Positions 1 through 5,983 of a stretch of DNA of 5,983 nucleotides are shown here, piece after piece. The stretch comes from Desulfovibrionaceae bacterium. GTDB lineage: Bacteria > Desulfobacterota > Desulfovibrionia > Desulfovibrionales > Desulfovibrionaceae. The position numbers were made by a program, and so were the translations under genes. Under the pieces are notes generated by a model that saw only the letters and a program-made list of their open reading frames with translations, did no database searches and was not told the DNA's origin. The stretch is from assembly GCA_030539415.1 (NCBI GenBank), contig JAUNSE010000043.1, positions 4,515-10,497 on the forward strand, read 5' to 3'. Each line of letters opens with the position of its first letter. Position 1 is the first letter of the stretch.

Positions 1-648
1 CTCATCGCCGGCAACGTGGCCACCTACGAGGGCGCCAAGGCCATCCTCAAGGCCGGCGCCGACTGCGTGAAGATCGGCATCGGACCCGGCTCCATCTGCA
101 CCACCCGCATCGTCGCCGGCGTGGGCGTGCCGCAGGTCACCGCCATCATGGAAGGCAGCCGCGCGGCCAGGGAGATGGACCGCTGCTGCATCGCCGACGG
201 CGGCATCAAGTTCTCCGGCGACATCGTCAAGGCCCTCACGGTGGGCGCCCACAGCATCATGATCGGCTCCCTGTTCGCCGGCACCGAGGAGAGCCCGGGC
301 GAGACCGTGCTCTACCAGGGCCGCACCTACAAGGTGTACCGCGGCATGGGCTCCATCGACGCCATGAAGGAAGGCAGCTCCGACCGCTACTTCCAGCAGA
401 AGAGCAAGAAGTTCGTGCCCGAGGGCATCGTGGGCCGCGTGCCCTACCGCGGCAGCGTCAAGGACGTTGTCTACCAGCTTATCGGCGGCCTGAAGTCCGG
501 CATGGGCTATCTCGGCGCCTCCACCATCCCGCAGCTGTACAGCACCGGCAGCATCTGCGAGATCTCTCCCGCGGGCCTGCGCGAAAGCCATGTGCATGAC
601 ATCGTCATCACCAAGGAAGCGCCCAACTACCGCATGGACAACAACTAG
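1..648 (+). CDS. guaB: IMP dehydrogenase, C-terminal part (5' end outside window)
   Basis: This enzyme oxidises IMP to XMP with NAD+, the committed step of guanine nucleotide synthesis in the cytosol. The reading frame is open from the first base and gives 215 residues, a little under half of a usual ~485-residue IMP dehydrogenase. Visible signatures, in window residue numbers, are the catalytic loop GIGPGSICTTR with its nucleophilic Cys at residue 33 (bases 97-99, equivalent to Cys305 of E. coli GuaB), the IMP phosphate-binding DGGI at 66-69, the GSLFAGTEE segment, YRGMGS, DRYFQ, and the active-site flap EGIVGRVPYRG near 141-151. The C-terminus SHVHDI..TKEAPNYR matches the family end, so the 3' end is intact. 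The N-terminal half, including any CBS domains, lies outside the window. The next gene, guaA, uses the product XMP, which fits a guaBA unit. The identification is secure; only the missing 5' part is unknown. Confidence 0.97.
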   Translation, partial: LIAGNVATYEGAKAILKAGADCVKIGIGPGSICTTRIVAGVGVPQVTAIMEGSRAAREMDRCCIADGGIKFSGDIVKALTVGAHSIMIGSLFAGTEESPGETVLYQGRTYKVYRGMGSIDAMKEGSSDRYFQQKSKKFVPEGIVGRVPYRGSVKDVVYQLIGGLKSGMGYLGASTIPQLYSTGSICEISPAGLRESHVHDIVITKEAPNYRMDNN

Positions 649-654
649 GCCGGC

Positions 655-674
655 ACGGGCGGCCAGCCGCCCGT
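655..674 (+). other. Hairpin directly after guaB
   Basis: A perfect 8-bp inverted repeat, ACGGGCGG (655-662) and CCGCCCGT (667-674), with the 4-base loop CCAG, starts 7 bases after the guaB stop. It has no following T-run (CCGCCTAAGG follows), so it is a poor intrinsic terminator. It may stabilise or mark the 3' end of guaB mRNA, or cause partial termination between guaB and guaA. The structure is seen; the role is inferred. Confidence 0.55.
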
Positions 675-693
675 CCGCCTAAGGACATATGAC

Positions 694-754
694 ACAGGGC
701 AAGGCACGGCTGAGCGCACTGCGGACGCATGTGCACCCGGCCGGCCTTGCCTGT
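694..754 (+). other. Imperfect inverted repeat in guaB-guaA spacer (possible leader stem)
   Basis: Bases 694-705 (ACAGGGCAAGGC) can pair with 744-754 (GCCTTGCCTGT) to give 11 base pairs with a single bulged G, enclosing a loop of 38 bases. Further short pairings are possible inside and downstream, for example GCGGG with CCCGC around 765-782 and CCGT with ACGG around 814-831. The 224-bp spacer is therefore well structured for RNA. It does not match a riboswitch class I can recognise, and no clear promoter hexamers are visible in it. It may be a leader that modulates guaA, or simply GC-rich DNA that folds easily. Confidence 0.3.
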
Positions 755-860
755 TTTCACCCCTGCGGGTTTTTCCGCCCGCGAAATGCCAGCCCATCAT
801 TCTTTCTTGCGGACCGTGCCTGTCAGGACGGCAGGGCCGCCTGAACAACCGCCACCGCAG

Positions 861-865
861 AGGAG
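861..865 (+). promoter_or_regulatory. Ribosome binding site of guaA
   Basis: AGGAG lies 7 bases before the ATG at 873-875. It fixes the guaA start, because the same frame stays open upstream to an ATG at 729 that has no comparable site and no family-like sequence. Confidence 0.85.
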
Positions 866-872
866 TCGGCGC

Positions 873-2408
873 ATGCCCAACAAGGTCATCATCATCGATT
901 ACGGCTCACAGGTCACGCAGCTCATCGCCCGCCGCATCCGTGAGGCCGGCATCTATTCCGAAATTCATCCCTGTACCGTGACGGCCGACAAGGTTGCCGC
1001 CATGAAGCCCCAGGCCCTGATCCTGTCCGGCGGCCCCGCCAGCGTGGGCAGCGAGGATGCCCCCACCCTGGACATGGGCCTGCTCGAGCTCGGCGTGCCC
1101 GTGCTGGGCATCTGCTACGGCATGCAGCTGCTGACCGCCTCCCTGGGCGGCCGCCTGGCCCAGTCCACCACCCGCGAGTACGGCCCGGCCGAACTGACCC
1201 TCACGAAGGACTGCGCCCTGTGGTCCGAGGTGAAGCCCGTCACCCGCGTGTGGATGAGCCACGGCGACCGCGTGCTGGAAGTGCCCGAGGGCTTCTCCGT
1301 GACCGGCCGCACGCCCACCCTGGACGTGGCCGCCATGGCCGACGAGTCCCGCCGCATCTACGCCGTGCAGTTCCATCCCGAAGTGCACCACACCGACGAA
1401 GGCACGCAGATGCTGCGCAACTTCATCTTCAAGATTGCCGGCCTCGAGCCCGACTGGACCATGTCCTCCTTCGTGGAGCGCGTGGTGGCCGAAATGCGCG
1501 AGAAGGTCGGCGAGAAGCACGTCATCTGCGCCCTTTCCGGCGGCATCGACTCCACCGTCGTGGCCGTGCTCCTGAACAGGGCCATCGGCAAAAACCTGCA
1601 CTGCATCTTCGTGGACAACGGCCTGCTCCGCGCCCATGAAGTGGACGAGGTGAAGAACCTCCTGGGCGGCAATCTCGACGTGAACCTCACCGTCGTGGAT
1701 GCCCGCAGCCGCTTCCTGGACAAGCTGAAGGGCGTGGACGATCCCGAGAAGAAGCGCAAGATCATCGGCCACACCTTCATCGAGATTTTCGACGAGGAGT
1801 CCAAGAAGCTGCCCCAGGTCGACTACCTGGCCCAGGGCACCCTCTATCCCGATGTCATCGAGTCCATCTCCAGCAAGGGCCCGAGCGCGGTCATCAAGAG
1901 CCACCACAACGTGGGCGGCCTGCCCGAGACCATGAAGCTGCAGCTCATCGAGCCCCTGCGCGAGCTCTTCAAGGACGAGGTCCGCAAGGTCGCCAAGGAG
2001 CTCGGCCTGCCCGACACCATCGTGTGGCGCCAGCCCTTCCCCGGACCGGGTCTCGCCATCCGCGTGCTGGGCGAGGTCAGCGAGGACCGTCTGGCCATCC
2101 TCAGGGCCGCGGACAACATCGTGCAGGAGGAAATGCGCGCCAGCGGCTGGTACCGCAAGGTCTGGCAGGGCTTCGCCGTCCTGCTGCCCCTGCGCACCGT
2201 GGGCGTCATGGGCGACGACCGCACCTACGAGCATGTGATTGCCCTGCGCGTGGTGGACAGCGTCGATGCCATGACCGCCGACTGGTCCCGCCTGCCCTAC
2301 GACCTGGTGGCCAAGATTTCCGGCCGCATCATCAACGAGGTCAAGGGCGTGAACCGCGTGGTCTACGACGTCTCCTCCAAGCCGCCGAGCACCATCGAAT
2401 GGGAATAA
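873..2408 (+). CDS. guaA: GMP synthase (glutamine-hydrolysing)
   Basis: This cytosolic enzyme converts XMP to GMP using ATP and ammonia released from glutamine, the step after GuaB. The protein has 511 residues, close to the usual 510-525. The N-terminal class I glutamine amidotransferase domain (about 4-195) has the triad Cys81 (in GICYGMQ), His168 and Glu170 (in QFHPEVHHT), plus the ILSGGPASV loop near 50. The ATP pyrophosphatase domain follows, with the PP-loop SGGIDST at 222-228 and the YPDVIES and KSHHNVGGLPE segments further on. The C-terminal dimerisation domain contains RQPFPGPGLAIR and ends PPSTIEWE, the typical GuaA terminus. The start at 873 is chosen for the AGGAG site 7 bases upstream and because MPNKVIIIDYGSQ is the normal N-terminus. 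It lies 224 bp after guaB on the same strand and is followed by a strong terminator. All key residues are present and nothing is unusual. Confidence 0.98.
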   Translation: MPNKVIIIDYGSQVTQLIARRIREAGIYSEIHPCTVTADKVAAMKPQALILSGGPASVGSEDAPTLDMGLLELGVPVLGICYGMQLLTASLGGRLAQSTTREYGPAELTLTKDCALWSEVKPVTRVWMSHGDRVLEVPEGFSVTGRTPTLDVAAMADESRRIYAVQFHPEVHHTDEGTQMLRNFIFKIAGLEPDWTMSSFVERVVAEMREKVGEKHVICALSGGIDSTVVAVLLNRAIGKNLHCIFVDNGLLRAHEVDEVKNLLGGNLDVNLTVVDARSRFLDKLKGVDDPEKKRKIIGHTFIEIFDEESKKLPQVDYLAQGTLYPDVIESISSKGPSAVIKSHHNVGGLPETMKLQLIEPLRELFKDEVRKVAKELGLPDTIVWRQPFPGPGLAIRVLGEVSEDRLAILRAADNIVQEEMRASGWYRKVWQGFAVLLPLRTVGVMGDDRTYEHVIALRVVDSVDAMTADWSRLPYDLVAKISGRIINEVKGVNRVVYDVSSKPPSTIEWE

Positions 2409-2455
2409 TTTAGCAGCCAATATCAGATAGTTGTCTGATTACTGCACCAGATATG

Positions 2456-2495
2456 GCCCCGGAAGAGCATGCTCTTCCGGGGCTTTCTGCTTCTT
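2456..2495 (+). terminator. Rho-independent terminator of guaBA
   Basis: The arms GCCCCGGAAGAGCA (2456-2469) and TGCTCTTCCGGGGC (2470-2483) form a perfect 28-bp palindrome. As RNA this gives a 12-bp stem with a CATG loop, and it is followed by the T-rich tract TTTCTGCTTCTT. It begins 47 bases after the guaA stop. A smaller hairpin, ATCAGA with TCTGAT (2422-2427 and 2434-2439), sits just before it. Confidence 0.88.
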
Positions 2496-2541
2496 CCGGC
2501 AGCCGATCCGGTGCTTTGTCCGGCACCCCGGAACAGCGGAC

Positions 2542-2579
2542 AGGGCGCCGTCCCGGCCTGCGGACCGGAGCGGCGCCCT
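2542..2579 (-). terminator. GC-rich hairpin downstream of the complete autotransporter gene
   Basis: AGGGCGCCG (2542-2550) and CGGCGCCCT (2571-2579) form a 9-bp perfect stem. It continues inward, after a two-base internal mismatch on each side, with CCGG (2553-2556) and CCGG (2565-2568). The structure begins 58 bases past the stop of the minus-strand autotransporter and probably helps end its transcript. No T-run follows the stem on the minus strand, so it is not a textbook intrinsic terminator. It could also act on plus-strand read-through from guaA. Confidence 0.5.
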
Positions 2580-2637
2580 TGAAATGATTCACGCGCGAAG
2601 AGCCGTCCCGCGCTCGAGGGGGCGGCGGGTCCCGCGT

Positions 2638-5049
2638 CTAGAACTCGTACTTCAGCATGGCCTGAATGCCGTGCGAGGTCTCGTGACGGCTGGCCTGGAA
2701 GGTGTAGTCCAGACCGAAGCCGAAGCCTGCCCCGGTCTCGAAGCTGACGCCGGCAGTGCCCCTGCCGCTCCAGGCATCGACAATTTCGGCATCCAGCGAG
2801 GCGGATCCGGGCAGGCCGGCAAACTTCACGTCCTGCGCGGCCTCAAGCTCGCCCGCGGCCGGAATGACGGTCAGGTCCACGTGCGGGGCGATTTTCCAGC
2901 CGGACTCCGTCACGAAGGTCTTCGCGAAGTTCACGCCCACCGGGAACTGCCACACCGTGGCCCAGATGTCGTCGGAGGTGAGCACGGTCTGGCCCTGCGC
3001 CTCGGTGTCGTAGCCGTAGACGTGGAGCACGCTGTATCTGGCTCCGGCATGCGGGGTGATGTCCGCGAAGGCGGTCTCGAAGCGGTACTCGAAGGTCACG
3101 CCGGCGGTGAGGCTGTTCGCCCTGGTGTCGGCCTCGAGCTCGCTGCCCATGCTGAGGGCGCTGTCGAGGTCCTGGCTCATCCTGTTGTAGGAAGAGGTGA
3201 TGCCGGCGTCGGCGCTGATGCCGAAGTCGCCGCAGCGCCAGCCGCCGTAGAGGCCGGCGCCCCACCAGTTGAAGCTGTTCTCGGTGTCGGCGAAGGAGCC
3301 GGTGGACGTGGTATAGCCGCCGCCCATGTTGAGCTGCACGCCGAGGCGCAGGCTGGAATCAAAGGTCCAGTCCATGCCCAGCATGATGCCGCCGAGATCC
3401 GTCGCGTAGCCCGCGTCGTAGTTGCCGGCCGCGAAGTCCGCGCCATTGCTGTGCTTCCAGACGGGAGCGACCCACATGGCGAAGCCGTCGTCATAGACGT
3501 CGCCGCCGGCCAGGCCGGAGGCGCTCTTGCCGCCGTCGGCGCCGATGGCGGTCACGCCGCCCCTGACAATGTCCGCGCCCTGCAGGGAGGTGCGGGCCTG
3601 GGCGATTTTGGCGGTCTCGGCGCCTATGGTCAGCAGCTGCTGCGGCACGGCCGACAGGGTGGCCAGTCTGGCCGCGCCCTCGATGGTCCTTCTGGTCTGC
3701 TCGCGGGAGGAGAAGTTGTTCACTGCCTTGTTGATCAGCTGCTCGCCATAAGACGCGCTGTTCGGATCGGTGTATCCGGCGGCGATGGCGCTGTCCACCA
3801 GGCTGACCAGGTCGGAATCCATGCGCGAATGATTGGTTTTCGCGTCCTCGGTCGCGTCGGGTCCGGCGATGATGCCGCCGCCGATGGACTCCTGGTTCAC
3901 GAGGGCATGCAGATAGACGGTGCCGTCCTGCACGCCGATCGTGGCCTCGGCGATGCTCAGCAGGGCGCTCGAGCTGTAGACCATGCTCTCGTCCCAGGAG
4001 GTCGGGTCGATGGTCACGCTGCTGCCGCGCACCAGGCTGTACCAGCCGCTGGCGCCGATGTCGCTGACAACGAGATAGGAATTGCTGTCGACAGTGACCG
4101 CCCCCTTCACGGTCAGCATGGCCTCCTGGTCCGCGAGGCCGGACGCATCGGAGACTGCCGCGTCAAGCTGCCTGCCGTCCAGCACGAGCATGGAATTTGA
4201 GTAGAAATGCGCGGCGCCGCCGCTCTCGGCCGTGTCGCCGCCCACAATAAAGGATTCGGCCTGCTGCAGATTGACCCTGGTGCTGAGGGCGAGCACGGAG
4301 AAGGTCTCGCTCGAGGACGAGGGAAGGTTCGGATCGTCCGCATCCTCGCTGACATCCGGCACCAGGCGCAGGCTGCGCAGGTCGATGGTGATCGAGTCAG
4401 CCGCAATGTTGTCCCCCAGCTCCGCCCGCAGCGCCTGATAGTCATCGACGATGACCACGGACCTGTTCGGAATGACGATGGATCCGGTGATGTTCTCCCA
4501 GTCGTTCTTGTCGGACAGATAGATGCCGACGTCGGACGGCCAGTTGGCGCCGGTGGATTTGGAGAAGTACCACGACGGGTCGGACGAAGTCGCTCCAGCG
4601 CCCGTGTCGGCAGTCGTGTCATCGGTGCCGGTGCTTTCTTCGGTGCTGCCCGTATCAGTGGATTCTTCCGCACCGCCTGTTTCGCCGGTATCGGTGTCGG
4701 TCGTGTCATCGCTGCCGGTGCTTTCTTCGGTGCTGCCCGCTTCGGTGGATTCTTCCGTACCGCCTGTTTCGCCGGTATCGGTATCGGTCGTGCCGCTGCT
4801 TTCCTCCGTGCTGCCCACTTCGGTGGATTCTTCCGCACCGTCTGTTTCGTCGGTTTCATCTGTTTGGCCAGGAATGATGTCGACGTTGTACGAGTCCGTA
4901 CTCAAGCCGGCCTGGGCCGGCACGGCGCCGGCCGAAATCGTCAGGCCCGCAGCCAGCACCAGCGTGCAGAGCCAGTTCTTCCAGCGGCAGTTTTTGAGAA
5001 CCGCGCGGTAGCGGCTGTTCAGAAATGATATTGCTCCCTGTGTCTGCAT
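2638..5049 (-). CDS. Autotransporter (type Va secretion), complete, with acidic repeat linker
   Basis: The gene encodes an 803-residue surface protein of unknown specific function. Residues 1-47 look like a long Sec signal peptide: a basic stretch (SRYRAVLKNCRWKNW), a hydrophobic core (LCTLVLAAGLTISAG) and a likely cut after AQA at 47. Residues about 62-153 form an acidic linker of Thr, Ser, Gly, Asp and Glu with 31 acidic residues by hand count and no Lys, Arg or His, made of three tandem repeats. Residues about 155-405 are beta-rich and probably the passenger, short for an autotransporter; I see no protease or other catalytic motif. A helical linker spans about 409-490. From Phe523 (FAMWVAPVW) to the end is a ~280-residue autotransporter beta barrel ending KYEF, with the C-terminal Phe typical of BAM-assembled barrels. 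ATG 5047-5049 is chosen over an in-frame TTG at 5065-5067 because AAAGGAGG lies 6 bases before it. The gene converges on guaA and is a paralogue of the partial gene upstream. Adhesin or biofilm roles are plausible but unproven. Confidence 0.93.
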   Translation of the reverse strand: MQTQGAISFLNSRYRAVLKNCRWKNWLCTLVLAAGLTISAGAVPAQAGLSTDSYNVDIIPGQTDETDETDGAEESTEVGSTEESSGTTDTDTGETGGTEESTEAGSTEESTGSDDTTDTDTGETGGAEESTDTGSTEESTGTDDTTADTGAGATSSDPSWYFSKSTGANWPSDVGIYLSDKNDWENITGSIVIPNRSVVIVDDYQALRAELGDNIAADSITIDLRSLRLVPDVSEDADDPNLPSSSSETFSVLALSTRVNLQQAESFIVGGDTAESGGAAHFYSNSMLVLDGRQLDAAVSDASGLADQEAMLTVKGAVTVDSNSYLVVSDIGASGWYSLVRGSSVTIDPTSWDESMVYSSSALLSIAEATIGVQDGTVYLHALVNQESIGGGIIAGPDATEDAKTNHSRMDSDLVSLVDSAIAAGYTDPNSASYGEQLINKAVNNFSSREQTRRTIEGAARLATLSAVPQQLLTIGAETAKIAQARTSLQGADIVRGGVTAIGADGGKSASGLAGGDVYDDGFAMWVAPVWKHSNGADFAAGNYDAGYATDLGGIMLGMDWTFDSSLRLGVQLNMGGGYTTSTGSFADTENSFNWWGAGLYGGWRCGDFGISADAGITSSYNRMSQDLDSALSMGSELEADTRANSLTAGVTFEYRFETAFADITPHAGARYSVLHVYGYDTEAQGQTVLTSDDIWATVWQFPVGVNFAKTFVTESGWKIAPHVDLTVIPAAGELEAAQDVKFAGLPGSASLDAEIVDAWSGRGTAGVSFETGAGFGFGLDYTFQASRHETSHGIQAMLKYEF
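4613..4864 (-). repeat. Three tandem ~87-bp in-frame repeats coding the acidic linker
   Basis: Units at 4613-4699 and 4700-4786 are each exactly 87 bp (29 codons). A third at 4787-4864 is 78 bp, having lost 9 bp near one end. Each codes a variant of EESTE-x-GSTEES-(T/S)-G followed by Asp/Thr and, in most, TGETG. All lengths are multiples of three, so gain or loss of a unit would keep the frame. The units differ by scattered substitutions, so they are not freshly copied. They sit just after the signal peptide, at the N-terminus of the exported passenger. Confidence 0.9.
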
Positions 5050-5055
5050 GGCTTG

Positions 5056-5063
5056 CCTCCTTT
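5056..5063 (-). promoter_or_regulatory. Strong Shine-Dalgarno of the complete autotransporter gene
   Basis: On the minus strand AAAGGAGG ends 6 bases before the ATG at 5049-5047. It is close to a full anti-16S match and decides the start codon. Confidence 0.88.
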
Positions 5064-5312
5064 GCAAGAAGAGAGGCTCTACACCATATGTTCAAAAATG
5101 AAAACGCCAATTTTGTTCTACATTATCAACACAAATTTCTGTAAATCCGATTTTTGCACGTAATCACAACATTATTTTTACCATTGTCCATTTCAATGTG
5201 TTACAAAAACTTCTTCATTACAGTGGAAATGTAACATATTGTTTGTCCTTTTTTCTCAAAACTATGCGAAATATATGGTGTTACATCCTGTCTTTCCCTG
5301 TCAGAACTGACG
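5064..5312 (-). promoter_or_regulatory. AT-rich control region upstream of the complete autotransporter gene
   Basis: This non-coding stretch has 53 G+C in 180 bases over 5101-5280 (29%, hand count), in sharp contrast to the GC-rich genes. It is the only place a promoter for the downstream autotransporter could lie, apart from read-through from the upstream one. Minus-strand hexamer candidates are weak: TTGGCG with TATGGT 16 bases on (just upstream of the Shine-Dalgarno), and TTGAGA with TATGTT 15 bases on. I cannot choose between them. The heptamer TGTAACA occurs three times: on the minus strand at 5199-5205 and 5279-5285 (both as TGTAACAC), and on the plus strand at 5230-5236. An imperfect inverted repeat (AATTTGT, then ACAAAATT 14 bases on) spans 5137-5109. 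Such sites could bind an activator or a silencing nucleoid protein. No gene is visible here. Confidence 0.5.
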
Positions 5313-5313
5313 A

Positions 5314-5347
5314 GGGGCGGCGCGCCCTGTGACAGACGCGCCGCCCC
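5314..5347 (-). terminator. GC-rich hairpin downstream of the partial autotransporter gene
   Basis: GGGGCGGCGCG (5314-5324) and CGCGCCGCCCC (5337-5347) form a perfect 11-bp stem around a 12-base loop, starting 32 bases past the stop of the upstream autotransporter. The minus strand after it reads TCGTCAGTTC, without a clear T-run. It most likely ends or stabilises the upstream transcript and separates it from the downstream gene. Its position and GC-rich stem parallel the hairpin at 2542-2579. Confidence 0.6.
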
Positions 5348-5379
5348 CTTGTTTCCACAGGCCTCTGGAGCGCGGGCCT

Positions 5380-5983
5380 CTAGAATTCGTACCTGACCAG
5401 TCCCTGTATGCCGTGCGAGACCTGATGGCGGCTCACCTGGAAGGTGTAGTCCAGGCCGGCGGCCCAGCCGGTGCCTGTCTCGACGGCGAAGCCGGCCTGT
5501 CCCCTGCCCGTCCAGGCGTCCACGATGTCGGCATCGAGGCTGGTCGAGCCCGGCAGGCCGGCAAAGCGCACGGTCTGCGCCGTTTCCAGCTCGCCCGCCG
5601 CCGGAATGACCGTGAAGTCCGCGTGCGGCGTCAGCGTCATGCCGCCGGCCGTCTCGAAGGTCTTCGCTACGGTCACGCCAGCGGGGAACTGCCAGACGTT
5701 GGCCCAGATGTCGTCCGCGCTGAGCACGGTCTGCCCCTGCGCCTCGGAATCGTAGCCATGGACGTGGAGCGCGTTGTAGCGGGCGCCGGCATGCGGCGTG
5801 ATGTCCGCGAACTCCGTCCTGAAGCGGTACTCGAAGGTCAGGGCGCCGGTGAAGCTGGAGGCCCGGGCATCGGAGTCGAGGCTCGAGCCCATGCCCAGGG
5901 CGCTGTCGAGGTCCTGCTTCATTTTGTTGTAGCTTGATGTCACGCCGGCATCGGCATTGATGCCGAAGCTGCCTATGCGGTAC
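5380..5983 (-). CDS. Autotransporter beta-barrel, C-terminal part (5' end outside window)
   Basis: The frame enters from the right edge and ends at a TAG at 5382-5380, giving 200 residues. They correspond to roughly the last two thirds of an autotransporter beta barrel, and the protein ends VRYEF with the terminal Phe needed for outer-membrane assembly. The last 187 residues align without gaps to the last 187 of the complete autotransporter downstream, with 132 identities by hand count (about 70%). Shared blocks include QDLDSAL, FADITPHAGARY, EAQGQTVL, FTVIPAAGELE/LTVIPAAGELE and FAGLPGS. The passenger domain and signal peptide are outside the window, so its specific function cannot be judged. 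It lies on the same strand, 330 bp upstream of its paralogue, with a hairpin after its stop, so the two genes are probably transcribed mostly separately. No frameshift or internal stop is seen. Confidence 0.92.
   Translation of the reverse strand, partial: YRIGSFGINADAGVTSSYNKMKQDLDSALGMGSSLDSDARASSFTGALTFEYRFRTEFADITPHAGARYNALHVHGYDSEAQGQTVLSADDIWANVWQFPAGVTVAKTFETAGGMTLTPHADFTVIPAAGELETAQTVRFAGLPGSTSLDADIVDAWTGRGQAGFAVETGTGWAAGLDYTFQVSRHQVSHGIQGLVRYEF

Noticed and set aside
729..872. An upstream in-frame ATG that would extend GuaA by 48 residues.
   Set aside because: The extension has no match to the GuaA N-terminus and no good ribosome binding site, while the ATG at 873 has AGGAG at 7 bases and starts the standard GuaA sequence.
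906..2420. A 504-codon open frame on the minus strand across guaA.
   Set aside because: It is a His/Gly/Ala-rich complement of guaA, with no family features, and guaA itself is certain.
2431..4200. A 589-codon open frame on the plus strand, antisense to the complete autotransporter.
   Set aside because: It is rich in Gly, Ala, His, Arg and Val with no recognisable domain, as expected for the complement of a GC-rich gene. The minus strand encodes a clear autotransporter with a signal peptide, barrel and ribosome binding site.
4613..4864. A CRISPR array, because of regularly spaced repeats.
   Set aside because: The units are contiguous and in frame with a coding sequence, with no unique spacers between constant repeats.
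4523..5011. A plus-strand frame rich in Val, Ser and Pro with repeats, resembling a repeat surface protein.
   Set aside because: It is the complement of the 87-bp repeats coding the acidic linker. It lacks a convincing start site and signal peptide, and the sense gene explains the repeats.
5046..5067. A TTG start at 5065-5067 for the autotransporter.
   Set aside because: The strong Shine-Dalgarno at 5056-5063 would lie inside the coding region, and it is ideally placed for the ATG at 5047-5049.
5329..5937. A plus-strand open frame over the partial autotransporter that resembles the antisense frame over the other autotransporter.
   Set aside because: The resemblance follows automatically from the two sense genes being paralogues in the same relative frame. 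It is not independent evidence of an antisense protein family.

Overview
The window looks like chromosomal DNA from a GC-rich Gram-negative bacterium. The proteins resemble those of the Desulfovibrio/Bilophila group (Desulfovibrionaceae), which often carry autotransporters with this kind of C-terminal barrel. That placement is an inference from protein style and base composition, not from a search, and it is tentative.

Plus-strand half (1-2408): the 3' part of guaB (IMP dehydrogenase) is followed 224 bp later by a complete guaA (GMP synthase, 511 aa). Together they encode the two steps that convert IMP to XMP and then to GMP. The spacer between them holds an 8-bp hairpin directly after the guaB stop, a bulged inverted repeat, and a good ribosome binding site for guaA. 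A perfect 28-bp palindrome followed by a T-rich tail closes the guaBA unit at 2456-2495.

Minus-strand half (2542-5983): two related type Va autotransporter genes lie in tandem and run towards guaA. The downstream one is complete (2638-5049, 803 aa). It has a long signal peptide, an acidic Thr/Ser/Gly/Asp/Glu linker built from three tandem repeats (~87-bp units), a short beta-rich passenger, a helical linker and a ~280-residue outer-membrane beta barrel ending in Tyr-Glu-Phe. The upstream one enters from the right edge with only its last 200 residues in the window. Over the last 187 residues the two align without a gap and are about 70% identical by hand count, so they are paralogues from a duplication.

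The 330 bp between the autotransporters is compositionally distinct. It has a GC-rich hairpin just past the upstream gene, then ~200 bp of AT-rich DNA (29% GC over 5101-5280 by hand count, against GC-rich genes on both sides), then a strong Shine-Dalgarno for the downstream gene. The AT-rich part carries three copies of a TGTAACA heptamer and is the likely promoter and control region.

I see no CRISPR array, tRNA, rRNA, insertion sequence or phage gene. I do not see a clearly new system. The most interesting parts are the tandem autotransporter pair, the repeat linker and the AT-rich control region.
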